In this document: positions 7,558 through 14,974 of the stretch, piece by piece
Layout of the letters: every line of letters starts with the position of its first letter
Position numbering within the stretch: position 1 is the first letter of the stretch
DNA from: an uncultured Collinsella sp.
GTDB lineage: Bacteria > Actinomycetota > Coriobacteriia > Coriobacteriales > Coriobacteriaceae
NCBI GenBank assembly: GCA_902493835.1
Contig: CABURG010000004.1
Location: 1 to 27,888, forward strand
DNA: 27,888 nucleotides
Direction: 5' to 3'
Translations under genes and position numbers: made by a program
The notes under the pieces: generated by a model
What the model saw: the letters and a program-made list of their open reading frames with translations, nothing else
Told to the model about the DNA's origin: nothing
Databases searched by the model: none

Positions 7558-7590
7558 CCACCACAAAGGTGCCTGTCCCCTTTGTGGTGG
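7558..7590. repeat. CCACCACAAAGG palindrome, copy 2
   Basis: CCACCACAAAGG (7558-7569) and CCTTTGTGGTGG (7579-7590) are perfect reverse complements around TGCCTGTCC. It repeats 6136-6168, where the arm has CCGCC in place of CCACC and is one base pair weaker. Confidence 0.9.
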
Positions 7591-7603
7591 TTTGGGGCGG
7601 CGG

Positions 7604-7663
7604 TATCAGAAAGTGTCAGGCGGGGGCGGCTGCTGGGCCGCCGTGTGCGAAAAGAAGTATCGG
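7604..7663 (+). repeat. Shared upstream block, copy 1 (before the GH1 gene)
   Basis: This 60-nt block matches 13210-13268. Both begin TATCAG-AAGTGTCAGG, contain a G-rich middle and end with the identical GCGAAAAGAAGTATCGG. Here the middle contains GGCGGC...GCCGCC, able to form a hairpin. It lies 80 bases upstream of the GH1 gene. It may be a mobile repeat or a shared regulatory leader. Confidence 0.7.
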
Positions 7664-7690
7664 CCCGTGCCGTTGCCGTTGAGCGACGCG

Positions 7691-7718
7691 TTGTTTGCAG
7701 GGATACTGAACCTATGAC
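7691..7718 (+). promoter_or_regulatory. Candidate promoter of the GH1 gene
   Basis: TTGTTT (7691-7696), a 16-base spacer and TATGAC (7713-7718) lie 24 bases before ATG 7743. This is a moderate match to the -35 and -10 consensus. Confidence 0.35.
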
Positions 7719-7742
7719 AACAGCGTGCGAAGGGGTTGATAC

Positions 7743-9173
7743 ATGGCTTTCCGTAATGACTTCCTGTGGGGCGGCGCAACGGCTGCCAACCAGTGCGAGG
7801 GCGCCTACGACGTGGACGGCCGCGGCCTTGCCAACGTGGACGTGGCTCCGCACGGCCCCGAGCGCTATGCGGTGGTCTCCGGCCAGCGCAAGATGCTCGA
7901 CTTCGAGGACGGCTATTACTATCCCGCGCAGACCGGCATCGATTTCTATCACCACTACAAGGAGGACATCGCCCTCTTTGCCGAGATGGGCTTTAAGACC
8001 TTCCGTATGAGCCTGGCGTGGACCCGCATCTTCCCCAACGGTGACGAGACCGAGCCCAACGAGGCCGGCTTGGCCTTCTACGAGGACGTGTTCCGCGAGT
8101 GTCAGGCGCACGGTATCGAGCCGCTCGTGACTATCACGCACTTCGATTGCCCGATTCATCTCATCAAGGAGTACGGCGGCTGGCGCAACCGCAAGCTCAT
8201 CGACTTCTACAAGAACCTCGCGACCACGATCTTTACCCGCTACAAGGGTCTGGTGAAGTACTGGCTCACCTTCAACGAGATCAATATGATCTTGCACCTG
8301 CCGTTTATGGGTGCCGGTCTGGTCTTTGAGGAAGGCGAGAACAAGGAGGCCGTCGAGTACCTGGCCGCTCACAACGAGCTCGTCGCCAGCGCTTGGGCAA
8401 CCAAGATTGCCCACGAGATCGACCCCGAGGTCAAGATCGGCTGCATGCTCGCCGCAGGTAGCTACTACCCCTACAGCTGCCGTCCGGGCGATGTGCGCCA
8501 GGCGCAGCTCGATAACCAGGACAACTATTTCTTCGTCGACGTCCAGAGCCGCGGCTACTACCCGGCATATGCCGTCAAGAAGCTCGAGCGTCTTGGCATC
8601 GATGTGGGCATGACCGACGAGGACCGCGAGATCCTGGCCGCCAACACCGTCGATTTCATCAGCTTTAGCTACTACAGCACCCGTTGCTCCGCCGGTGCCG
8701 ATAACCCCGATGTCGAGCGCACCCAGGGCAACGCCTTCGCCGGCGCCAAGAACCCCTACCTGCAGGAGAGCCAGTGGGGCTGGGCCATCGATCCGCTGGG
8801 CTTCCGTATTACGCTCAACGATCTGTACGACCGTTATCAGAAGCCGCTGTTTGTGGTCGAGAACGGCCTGGGCGCCAAGGATGTTGTCGAAGAGGACGGT
8901 TCCATCAACGACGACTACCGTATCGACTACCTGCGCCAGCATATCGCCGCGATGCGCGATGCGGTGACCGAGGACGGCGTTGACCTGCTGGGCTACACCA
9001 CCTGGGGCCCGATCGACCTGGTCTCGGCCGGCACGGGCGAGATGTCCAAGCGCTACGGCTTTATCTATGTGGACCGCGACGACGCCGGCAACGGCACCCT
9101 CAAGCGCTCCAAAAAGAAGAGCTTTGACTGGTACAAGAAGGTTATCGCCACCAACGGCGAAGATTTGGCCTAG
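7743..9173 (+). CDS. 6-phospho-beta-glucosidase, glycoside hydrolase family 1
   Basis: Cytoplasmic enzyme that hydrolyses 6-phospho-beta-glucosides (cellobiose, arbutin or salicin types) after PTS uptake. At 476 residues it is typical of BglA/AscB. The acid/base Glu179 is in WLTFNEIN and the nucleophile Glu373 in VVENGLG. Ser428, Lys436 and Tyr438 in the WGPIDLVSAGTGEMSKRYGF region match the residues that read the 6-phosphate, favouring a phospho-glucosidase over a plain beta-glucosidase. AAGGGG precedes ATG 7743. No EIIBC transporter gene adjoins it; a glucose-type EIIA is encoded at 13471. A strong terminator follows at 9206. Confidence 0.93.
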   Translation: MAFRNDFLWGGATAANQCEGAYDVDGRGLANVDVAPHGPERYAVVSGQRKMLDFEDGYYYPAQTGIDFYHHYKEDIALFAEMGFKTFRMSLAWTRIFPNGDETEPNEAGLAFYEDVFRECQAHGIEPLVTITHFDCPIHLIKEYGGWRNRKLIDFYKNLATTIFTRYKGLVKYWLTFNEINMILHLPFMGAGLVFEEGENKEAVEYLAAHNELVASAWATKIAHEIDPEVKIGCMLAAGSYYPYSCRPGDVRQAQLDNQDNYFFVDVQSRGYYPAYAVKKLERLGIDVGMTDEDREILAANTVDFISFSYYSTRCSAGADNPDVERTQGNAFAGAKNPYLQESQWGWAIDPLGFRITLNDLYDRYQKPLFVVENGLGAKDVVEEDGSINDDYRIDYLRQHIAAMRDAVTEDGVDLLGYTTWGPIDLVSAGTGEMSKRYGFIYVDRDDAGNGTLKRSKKKSFDWYKKVIATNGEDLA

Positions 9174-9205
9174 GCTTTCCCGATAACCGTAGCCTCCTAA
9201 CCAAG

Positions 9206-9244
9206 GCGCCCGGCGAGCAGTTAATGCTTGCCGGGCGCGTTTGC
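9206..9244 (+). terminator. Terminator of the GH1 gene
   Basis: GCGCCCGGCGAGCA (9206-9219) pairs with TGCTTGCCGGGCGC (9225-9238), one wobble, loop GTTAA, then GTTTGC. The stem is very strong although the T tract is short. Confidence 0.75.
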
Positions 9245-9366
9245 ATCGGGATGCCCATCAAGGAAGTGGCGTTGCGCGCGTCCCTTCTGGTCCATGCGGC
9301 TCAAAATCGCGGCGTGATGTGGACGGCTGGGGTCGAATTGGCAGCATTTCGAGCCTGGCTTCGATA

Positions 9367-9395
9367 TTGAGACTGGTTCTTTATTAAAATAGATT
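9367..9395 (+). promoter_or_regulatory. Candidate promoter of the LuxR-type gene
   Basis: TTGAGA (9367-9372), a 17-base spacer and TAGATT (9390-9395), in a locally AT-rich stretch 31 bases before ATG 9426. Confidence 0.45.
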
Positions 9396-9425
9396 TCCAG
9401 ACAATTGAGCAGCTGGGGGTTAACC

Positions 9426-10969
9426 ATGAGGGGCATGGGAGACACAACCGCATATTTGCGTCGGGGCATTCGGGAGATTATATGCCTGGCGCTGTTCTTC
9501 TTCACGTTTTTGGCGTGCGAGTATCTCTTTGATGTGCGCATAGCCGAGTTCGTGCCATCGAGTGAGGTCGTCATCTACGAGAGCATCGTTGTCGGCGCGA
9601 GCGTGATTGGCTTTTCGTGCGCCCATTTCTGTACTATCGCCTTCCCCAGACGATCGATGCGACGAGCGATATTACAGGCGTGCTGTTGGTATCGGCGTTG
9701 CTGCTGATGATTACGGCAGTGCGGTTTGAGGTAGTAATTGCCGGCGGCCTGGTGGCGTGCTGCGCGCTGGGCTACTGCGGATCGACTGCCCATGCAAATT
9801 TTGCGAGGCGCTTTGCGCGAACGCCCTGCTTGGCGCGCGCCGCCGCACTTTCCTATGCCATGGGCGTTCTGGTACAGGTGATCAACCACATGGTGATGCC
9901 TGTCGGCATTCCTCAGCAGGCTGTTCTGGTCGTCTGTGCGATCGCGCAGGTGGCGTTGCTCCACGGTGCCCGACGCGCCAAGCTGCGCGACGAGTCCGAC
10001 CCCAACTTTGAACCCAGTGCTGCCGGGCTTTCGGTAGATGCTCTGGAATATGGCGCCAAGTGGCATGACGATCCCGAGGCAAAGGCGGCATTCCGTCGCG
10101 CCGTAGTTCGCCTGACCGTGGCGACGGCGTATCTTTCCAGCGTATTCGCCGCTCTCAACGCGGGCTTTACGACCCTGCATGCTGTCGGAGCCGTCGATTT
10201 GGGCGATTGGCCGCGCCTGCTGCTTGTCGTGAGCTCGTTGGTCGCTGGCGCACTATTTGACCTGCACGGCCGCTCGTATATGAATATCGGCATGACATGT
10301 GCCGCCATACTGTCCACGCTTTCGTTCTTTGTGCTCATCGTCGATGGCAATGGCGGCAACGAGCTTGCTGCCACGATCATCTTTTATCTGGGCTCGGGCT
10401 TTTTCGTGGTGTTCTTTACCACAAAATATGCCGCCGTCTCGCTCTATGCGCGCTGGTCATATTTTTGGCCGTGCATGGGTCGCGTCGTCAACAACGTGTG
10501 CTCGATGCTCGTGACGGCGCCGGCGGTGGCGATCATCTTGAGTCAAAACGTGCTGGCTGCGGTCGGTGCGGCGCTCGTGATGTTTGTGGGCATTGCGATT
10601 ACGCTGCTGGGGCAGTTGGGGCAACGAGCCGATGATGCCGTGATGCAGGATGGCCTGCCGCTTGCCACCGACGATCTTGGTGGGGATCTTGCGCCCACAT
10701 GCTCCGACCCCGAGCCCGTGGAGGCAGCGGAGCTCACGTCCGATGAACGCCTCGATGCTTTCGTCGCCACCTTTGGGCTTACAGAGCGCGAGCGCGATAT
10801 TCTTGAGGTATTGGTCGCTTCGGACCAGAGCGTTCAGGACATCGCCACAACGCTCTTCCTTTCGCGCTCCACGCTCTATCGCCACATTTCCTCAATCAAC
10901 AAGAAGACCGATACCGCCTCGCGTGTGGCCCTTATCAACTTCTTCTGGTCCTGGACGCCCAAGGGCTAG
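9426..10969 (+). pseudogene. Membrane LuxR-type transcriptional regulator, frameshifted
   Basis: Two overlapping frames form one protein of the Coriobacteriia type: a many-helix membrane half followed by a LuxR helix-turn-helix. The first frame, from ATG 9426 (MRGMGDTTAYLRRGIREI), holds two hydrophobic helices and runs past GFSCAHF. The second begins with LYYRLPQTIDATSDITG and continues through further helices to the DNA-binding domain (LTERERDILEVLVASDQSVQ, DIATTLFLSRSTLYRHISSI). Adding one T in the run at 9626-9628 joins them as SCAHF-LYYRLP, giving 514 residues. The downstream part could alternatively start at GTG 9617, but that would begin inside a helix and has no clear ribosome binding site. 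The shift may be a real mutation, a slippage site or a sequencing error. Neighbouring genes do not reveal its target. Confidence 0.75.
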
Positions 10970-11089
10970 CGTATGAGCCGCCGCCCAGTTCCTTACTCTA
11001 ACGGGGGATGTGGCCTCAAAGCACGCCCACATCGACGCCTCGCCTGCGCTAAACTGAAGAGCACGTACGCAATTACGAGAGGAGCCCGC

Positions 11090-11773
11090 ATGGAGGCTTA
11101 CAAGCAAGAGTTCATCAAGTTTATGGTTGAGTCCGACGTTCTTAAGTTCGGCAGCTTTACGCTCAAGAGCGGCCGTCAGTCCCCGTTCTTTATGAACGCC
11201 GGCGCTTACGTGACGGGCTATCAGCTCAAGAAGCTGGGCGAGTATTACGCCCAGGCCATCCACGATAACTTTGGCGACGACTTTGACGTCCTGTTTGGGC
11301 CGGCCTACAAGGGTATTCCGCTGGCCGTCGTGACCGCAATTGCCTACCACGAGCTGTACGGCAAGGAGGTCAAGTACTGCTGCGACCGCAAGGAGGCCAA
11401 GGACCACGGTGCCGATAAGGGCAACCTGCTGGGTTATGAGCCCAAGGACGGCGACCGTGTGGTCATGGTCGAGGACGTTACCACCAGCGGCAAGTCCATC
11501 GACGAGACCTATCCCAAGGTCAAGGCTGCTGCCGATGTAGAGATCAAGGGCCTGATCGTGTCCCTCAATCGCATGGAGGTCGGCAAGGGCGGTGTGACCA
11601 CCGCTCAGAAGGAGATCGAGGCAAAGTACGGTTTCCCCGTCGCGAGCATCGTTTCCATGGCCGAGGTCGTCGAGACCCTCTACAACCACGAGATCGACGG
11701 CAAGGTTGTCATCGATGACGAGCTCAAGACCGCCATCGACGCCTACTACGAGCAGTACGGAGCTCGGGAGTAG
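11090..11773 (+). CDS. pyrE: Orotate phosphoribosyltransferase
   Basis: Transfers phosphoribose from PRPP to orotate, forming OMP in pyrimidine synthesis. The PRPP-binding loop VVMVEDVTTSGKS is at 124-136; FGPAYKGIPLA (69-79) and the KEAKDHG flexible loop (101-107) are also typical. The 227-residue protein starts at ATG 11090, with GAGAGGAG just upstream; a longer in-frame version from 10973 lacks a ribosome binding site. A 7-bp hairpin (11007-11013 with 11027-11033) stands upstream of the gene. No other pyr gene adjoins it. A folded element starts two bases after the stop codon. Confidence 0.96.
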   Translation: MEAYKQEFIKFMVESDVLKFGSFTLKSGRQSPFFMNAGAYVTGYQLKKLGEYYAQAIHDNFGDDFDVLFGPAYKGIPLAVVTAIAYHELYGKEVKYCCDRKEAKDHGADKGNLLGYEPKDGDRVVMVEDVTTSGKSIDETYPKVKAAADVEIKGLIVSLNRMEVGKGGVTTAQKEIEAKYGFPVASIVSMAEVVETLYNHEIDGKVVIDDELKTAIDAYYEQYGARE

Positions 11774-11775
11774 TA

Positions 11776-11915
11776 GTTACGCGGTTTTACCAAATCGCGT
11801 AACGGCTCGACGCTGCGCGGGCCGCATTTGGACAATCTGACGTTCAACTTCAAGGGCGCGACCGAAAGGTCAGCGCCCTTTCGTTTCACGTCACCTTGCC
11901 TCAAATGCGGCTCGC
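11776..11915 (+). ncRNA. Three-stem structured 3' element, copy A (after pyrE)
   Basis: Hairpin I: 11776-11783 with 11796-11803 (GTTACGCG/CGCGTAAC), loop GTTTTACCAAAT. A 13-nt linker GGCTCGACGCTGC follows. Stem II: 11817-11830 with 11902-11915. Hairpin III lies inside stem II: GGGCGC-GACC (11854-11863), loop GAAA, GGTC, bulged A, GCGCCC (to 11878), then a T-rich tail that could terminate pyrE. The copy at 14805-14945 has the same layout, linker, hairpin I loop and bulge position, but all three stems differ in sequence with pairing kept. This supports a conserved fold, as RNA or as single-stranded DNA of a mobile element. The ncRNA label is a hypothesis. Confidence 0.6.
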
Positions 11916-11951
11916 TCGCTGGCGTTGCCAAAACATCGGTGTTGCCGTAGT

Positions 11952-12005
11952 AGTCATTGGGGACGTTCTTGTTTGACTAGTCGTTTAAGAACGTCCCCAA
12001 CGACT
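11952..12005. repeat. Near-perfect 26-bp inverted GGGGACGTTCTT repeat
   Basis: Arms 11952-11977 and 11980-12005 are reverse complements with two mismatched positions; each contains TTGGGGACGTTCTT and they meet at GACTAGTC. Related single copies lie at 12264-12290 and 14990-15038. Confidence 0.9.
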
Positions 12006-12012
12006 AGTCAGA

Positions 12013-12290
12013 AATGAGAGCGGATAATCTCCCGTTTTTGGTCCCCGTGTGGGCTCAAAGTGGGAGATGATCCATGCTCGTTGGATAGGTGTCCGAAAAT
12101 CAACGCTCATTCGGTTGGCGCAGGGGCAAGCTGTTTTCCGCTGTGGTGCCACATGTGAGCCTGGCCTCCTGTGCCAGATTCTAATAACGAGTTTACGGAA
12201 TAAATAGTTATTAGAGCTGAAATGGCCGACCTAATGACGAGAAGTCGTTATTAGGTCGGCCATTAGTCATTGGGGACGTTCTTAAATGAC
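12013..12290. repeat. Cluster of palindromes between pyrE and the rpiR-type gene
   Basis: Several separate inverted repeats follow each other: 12013-12040 with 12056-12082 (core GGATAATCTCCC / GGGAGATGATCC); CTAATAAC (12181-12188) with GTTATTAG (12207-12214); AATGGCCGACCTAA (12221-12234) with TTAGGTCGGCCATT (12251-12264); and a single GTCATTGGGGACGTTCTTAA block (12266-12285). The last one reaches the stop codon of the leftward regulator gene. With copy A and the repeat before it, they fill the whole 516-base gap; no gene is visible in it. Confidence 0.85.
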
Positions 12291-13144
12291 TACTTGAGCC
12301 CGGGCAGGCGGGTGTAGGGGAACGAGCGCTCCAGGAATTCGGCGCAGCGGGCGTAGTCTTTGGCGAAGTAGCTGCTGTAGAGCGAATCGAGCACGTATTG
12401 CACGGCGATGTGGCTTGCGAACTGCGTGATGCGGTGCGTCATGCTCTCGTGATCGCTCACCGTAAGGTAGGCGGCAAAGCCGGGGTGAATGCGCGCGCAG
12501 TAGGGCGTGCCGATGATGATGACCGGGACATGCCGGCTGCTGAGGATCGGCAAGATTTTCTTGAGGTTGGGCGCAAGGCCGCTGTAGGAGATAACGATCG
12601 CCGCGCGGTCTGAATCCGAGGTAAGCGCCGTGCGCACCTGTGCCTCGATGTTGCCGTAGCATGTGGCGCTCTTGCCGGCGGAGAGCAGGCGGTCGCGGAA
12701 CATTCCCGCTGGATAGAGGTTGTGCGAGCCCGTGTAGATGTCGACCTGTCGGGCGTTCGCGATGAGCTTGGCGGCGTGGTCAAGCTGCGTGGGGTCTAGC
12801 AGCTCCTGCGTTTCGGCCAGCGTGGTCTGGTAGAGCCCCTCCATGCGCTCCATAACCTGCGCAGGCGTGGAAGTGGCATCGAAGGGAAAGTTGATATCCA
12901 CGTCGCGTCGGTTTCCCGCCTCGGTTGCTAAGCGAATAAGCTCGACCTTGAGATCTTTGAAGCCCTCGAGGCCGAGCTTTTTGCAAAAACGGTGCACGCT
13001 CGCAACAGAAACGTTGGTGCGCGCGGCAAATTCCTTAATAGAAAGCCCGCGGATGTCCTCGCCGATGGCAAGGGCTGCAATGCCGAGTTGTTGCTCGGTG
13101 GGGGTGAGGCCCTGCGCCTCGGTGATCTTGCGTTTGATATCCAT
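12290..13144 (-). CDS. RpiR-family transcriptional regulator (HTH plus SIS domain)
   Basis: A 284-residue regulator with an N-terminal helix-turn-helix (residues 1-77, with SIKEFAARTNVSVASVHRFC) and a C-terminal SIS sugar-phosphate-binding domain (about 120-255, with DIYTGSHNLYPAGMF and IVISYSG). Such proteins respond to phosphosugars and control sugar catabolism genes. The start is ATG 13144, with GGGAG about six bases upstream; extending to 13174 has no better site. It is divergent from the PTS EIIA gene, and GH1 lies nearby, so sugar-uptake genes are possible targets, but this is inference. Its stop codon abuts a GGGGACGTTCTT repeat. Confidence 0.88.
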   Translation of the reverse strand: MDIKRKITEAQGLTPTEQQLGIAALAIGEDIRGLSIKEFAARTNVSVASVHRFCKKLGLEGFKDLKVELIRLATEAGNRRDVDINFPFDATSTPAQVMERMEGLYQTTLAETQELLDPTQLDHAAKLIANARQVDIYTGSHNLYPAGMFRDRLLSAGKSATCYGNIEAQVRTALTSDSDRAAIVISYSGLAPNLKKILPILSSRHVPVIIIGTPYCARIHPGFAAYLTVSDHESMTHRITQFASHIAVQYVLDSLYSSYFAKDYARCAEFLERSFPYTRLPGLK

Positions 13145-13170
13145 GCGAACTCCCACACTCGCCAAACCTA

Positions 13171-13268
13171 CCAAAAAGGGACAGGTTTATTTTGGCACGT
13201 TTCGGTCAGTATCAGGAAGTGTCAGGGGCGGGGCGGTGACGGGGCGCAAGGGCGAAAAGAAGTATCGG
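13171..13268. repeat. GGGACAGG repeat and shared upstream block, copy 2
   Basis: AAAAAGGGACAGGTTTATTT (13173-13192) is followed by TGGCACG, another GGGAC-type block. Bases 13210-13268 match 7604-7663 upstream of the GH1 gene (shared ends AAGTGTCAGG and GCGAAAAGAAGTATCGG). Here the middle does not form the same hairpin. In the 326-base gap 13145-13470 I see only these, the promoter at 13393-13421 and the EIIA leader. Confidence 0.7.
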
Positions 13269-13392
13269 GTTTGGTGCGCCCGCTTCTGCCCGTCCCGTGC
13301 GCAGGCGATACTCGGCTTATCGACCCGCGATGCAAAGGAGATGCTCGTCCCACGAGCACTACCGGGAAGGGCTCGCGATTCGAGTCCCCACC

Positions 13393-13421
13393 TTAGCATT
13401 TGAACCATTTGGCACTATAAT
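13393..13421 (+). promoter_or_regulatory. crr: Promoter of the PTS EIIA gene
   Basis: TTAGCA (13393-13398), 17 bases, then a perfect TATAAT (13416-13421), in an AT-rich patch 49 bases before the start codon. Confidence 0.65.
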
Positions 13422-13470
13422 TACCGTAGGCATGCGCACAACGTTGCGCTTAATCAAGAGGAGAAAACGT

Positions 13471-14007
13471 ATGGGTCTGTTTGACATGTTCAAGAAGAAG
13501 GCTGAGCCCGCGGCTGCCGCTGCTCCGGCCTCCATCTCTGCTTCTGCTGGCGCCGACGTGCTGTGCTCGCCCGTCAAGGGCAAGGTCATCAAGATGGCTG
13601 ACGTGCCCGATCCCGTCTTTGGCGGCGAGGTCCTGGGCAAGGGCTGCGCCGTGTGGCCCGAGGATGATCTGGTCTACGCTCCCTGCGACGGTAAGGTGAC
13701 CGTCACCATGGGTCACGCCGTGGGTCTGCAGTCCGATAGCGGCATCGAGGTTCTGGTGCACGTTGGCGTCGATACCGTCAACATGAACGGCGACGGCTTC
13801 GAGGGCTTCGTCAAGGCCGACGACGTTGTGAAGGCTGGCCAGCCCATTCTCAAGATCGACCGCGCCAAGATCGCTGCTGCCGGTTACAAGGACTGCGTCG
13901 TCGTGGCCGTGTCCAACACCGCCGAGTTTGCCGATGTCGAACTCGCCGTCGAGGCCGACTCCGCTGTCGCCGCCGGTGACGCCATCGTTAAGGTCGTCCG
14001 CAAGTAA
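13471..14007 (+). CDS. crr: PTS glucose-type EIIA protein
   Basis: Soluble phosphocarrier that takes phosphate from HPr and passes it to EIIB domains of glucose-family transporters. It has 178 residues. His97 in VLVHVGVDTV is the expected phosphorylated His, and His82 the assisting one, with the same 15-residue spacing as His75/His90 in the E. coli protein. The N-terminus MGLFDMFKKK resembles the amphipathic membrane-touching helix of E. coli Crr; residues 12-28 are an Ala-rich linker. I chose ATG 13471 with AAGAGGAG at 13456-13463; a longer version from 13297 would contain the promoter. It stands alone, so it may serve several EIIBC partners. A clear terminator follows. Confidence 0.93.
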   Translation: MGLFDMFKKKAEPAAAAAPASISASAGADVLCSPVKGKVIKMADVPDPVFGGEVLGKGCAVWPEDDLVYAPCDGKVTVTMGHAVGLQSDSGIEVLVHVGVDTVNMNGDGFEGFVKADDVVKAGQPILKIDRAKIAAAGYKDCVVVAVSNTAEFADVELAVEADSAVAAGDAIVKVVRK

Positions 14008-14033
14008 ACTGCGGCATCCAAAGGATGTGCAAG

Positions 14034-14062
14034 GGTGGTCGGGTTTTCCGGCCACCTTTTTT
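14034..14062 (+). terminator. crr: Terminator of the EIIA gene
   Basis: GGTGGTCGG (14034-14042) pairs with CCGGCCACC (14048-14056), loop GTTTT, followed by six T (14057-14062). Confidence 0.92.
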
Positions 14063-14148
14063 ATTGCACCGCGGGGAAGCGTTTTATTGCACGTTTGGCG
14101 GGCTTGCAAACCGTTCGGACGCTAAAACGAACCGACCGCGCCTTCGCG

Positions 14149-14178
14149 TTGCCGAGGGTGTTCATAAGTGGATAGTAT
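14149..14178 (+). promoter_or_regulatory. Weak candidate promoter of the lipoprotein gene
   Basis: TTGCCG (14149-14154), 18 bases, TAGTAT (14173-14178), 65 bases before the start codon. Confidence 0.3.
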
Positions 14179-14243
14179 GGGCTTACTTATTACAACGTGT
14201 GCCGCGTCCGGGAAGCGCGGTGCCGCTCATTGGGAGGAACAAC

Positions 14244-14801
14244 ATGAAAAAGAAGCTGCTGCTTGCGCCCCTCATGGCCGTCTTGGTCGCATGCGTGGTC
14301 GTGCTTTCCGGCTGTGGAGGTCCTTCGGTTGAGGAGCTCATCACCGAGGATCTTACGACGCAGTTTGACGAGGTCAAGAACGGTGGCGACGACTTCCTCT
14401 CTGGTCTGGAGGAGGCTTCGGGCGACGAGTTCGAGCAGCTGGGTATCGATCCCAAGGAGTATGCCAAGACCTATCTCGAAGGCTTTGACTACAAGATCGG
14501 CGACGTGACGGTCGACGAGGACAAGGGTGTCGCGACCGCCGAGGTCTCCATCACCTGCAAGTCCATGAACAAGATCGTCGAGGACTTCTCCACCCAGTAT
14601 CAGGAGAAGGTCGCCGCGCTTGATACGGTTCCTTCCGATGACGAGCTGTATAAGATGGCCGGTCAGGTTATGGTCGATGTGACCAAGGCCACCGAGCCCA
14701 GGAAGACCACGGTTATCTTCAAGTACACCTGCAACGACGACGGTGAGTGGTCTGCCGACGACTCCGTCAACTCCGAGATGATGGATGCAATGCTGAGCTA
14801 G
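14244..14801 (+). CDS. Secreted lipoprotein of unknown function
   Basis: A 185-residue lipoprotein. The signal peptide MKKKLLLAPLMAVLVACVVV leads to the lipobox LSGC, with lipidated Cys24. The remaining 160 residues are acidic and predicted helix-then-strand. They run from EELITEDLTTQFDEVK to a strand-rich half (GVATAEVSITCKSMN, KTTVIFKYTCN) and resemble small NTF2-like or DUF5105/DUF4878-type extracellular domains; I cannot fix the family. GGGAGGA precedes ATG 14244. It is flanked by a terminator upstream and the structured element directly downstream, so it appears monocistronic. Its ligand is not known. Confidence 0.8.
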   Translation: MKKKLLLAPLMAVLVACVVVLSGCGGPSVEELITEDLTTQFDEVKNGGDDFLSGLEEASGDEFEQLGIDPKEYAKTYLEGFDYKIGDVTVDEDKGVATAEVSITCKSMNKIVEDFSTQYQEKVAALDTVPSDDELYKMAGQVMVDVTKATEPRKTTVIFKYTCNDDGEWSADDSVNSEMMDAMLS

Positions 14802-14804
14802 TTC

Positions 14805-14945
14805 GTTGCGGCGTTTTACCAAACGCCGCAACTGCTCGACGCTGCGCGGGCACCAGAGCGACAACTTGTCATTCAAAGAGGACGGCATGACCAGAAGGTC
14901 TATGCCGTCCTCTTTTCATGCCAATTTGTTCGCTCTGGTGCCCGC
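14805..14945 (+). ncRNA. Three-stem structured 3' element, copy B (after the lipoprotein gene)
   Basis: Hairpin I: GTTGCGGCG (14805-14813) with CGCCGCAAC (14824-14832), loop TTTTACCAAA. Linker TGCTCGACGCTGC (13 nt, one difference from copy A). Stem II: 14846-14860 with 14931-14945 (15 bp). Hairpin III: AGAGGACGGCAT-GACC (14877-14892), loop AGAA, GGTC, bulged T, ATGCCGTCCTCT (to 14913), followed by TTT. It starts three bases after the stop codon. Hairpin III with its T-rich tail could be the intrinsic terminator of the lipoprotein gene. The ncRNA label is a hypothesis. Confidence 0.6.
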
Positions 14946-14974
14946 TCGCTGTCAGTCCTCTACCTGCGGTGTTG

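Noticed and set aside
5997..7600. CRISPR array suggested by repeated palindromes
   Set aside because: Spacing is irregular, repeats are few and of several types, and no cas gene is present.
7524..8942. A 472-residue open frame antisense to the GH1 gene
   Set aside because: It is the GC-rich codon shadow of a clear enzyme gene; its sequence is low-complexity Val/Ala/Gly and has no recognisable motif.
13365..13400. GATTCGAGTCCCCACC resembling a tRNA T-arm
   Set aside because: The bases around TTCGAGT do not pair into a T stem, and no acceptor, D or anticodon arm is found upstream.
11776..14945. Integron attC sites as an explanation of the two structured elements
   Set aside because: The RYYYAAC and GTTRRRY core sites are not in the expected outward positions, and no integrase or cassette array is present.
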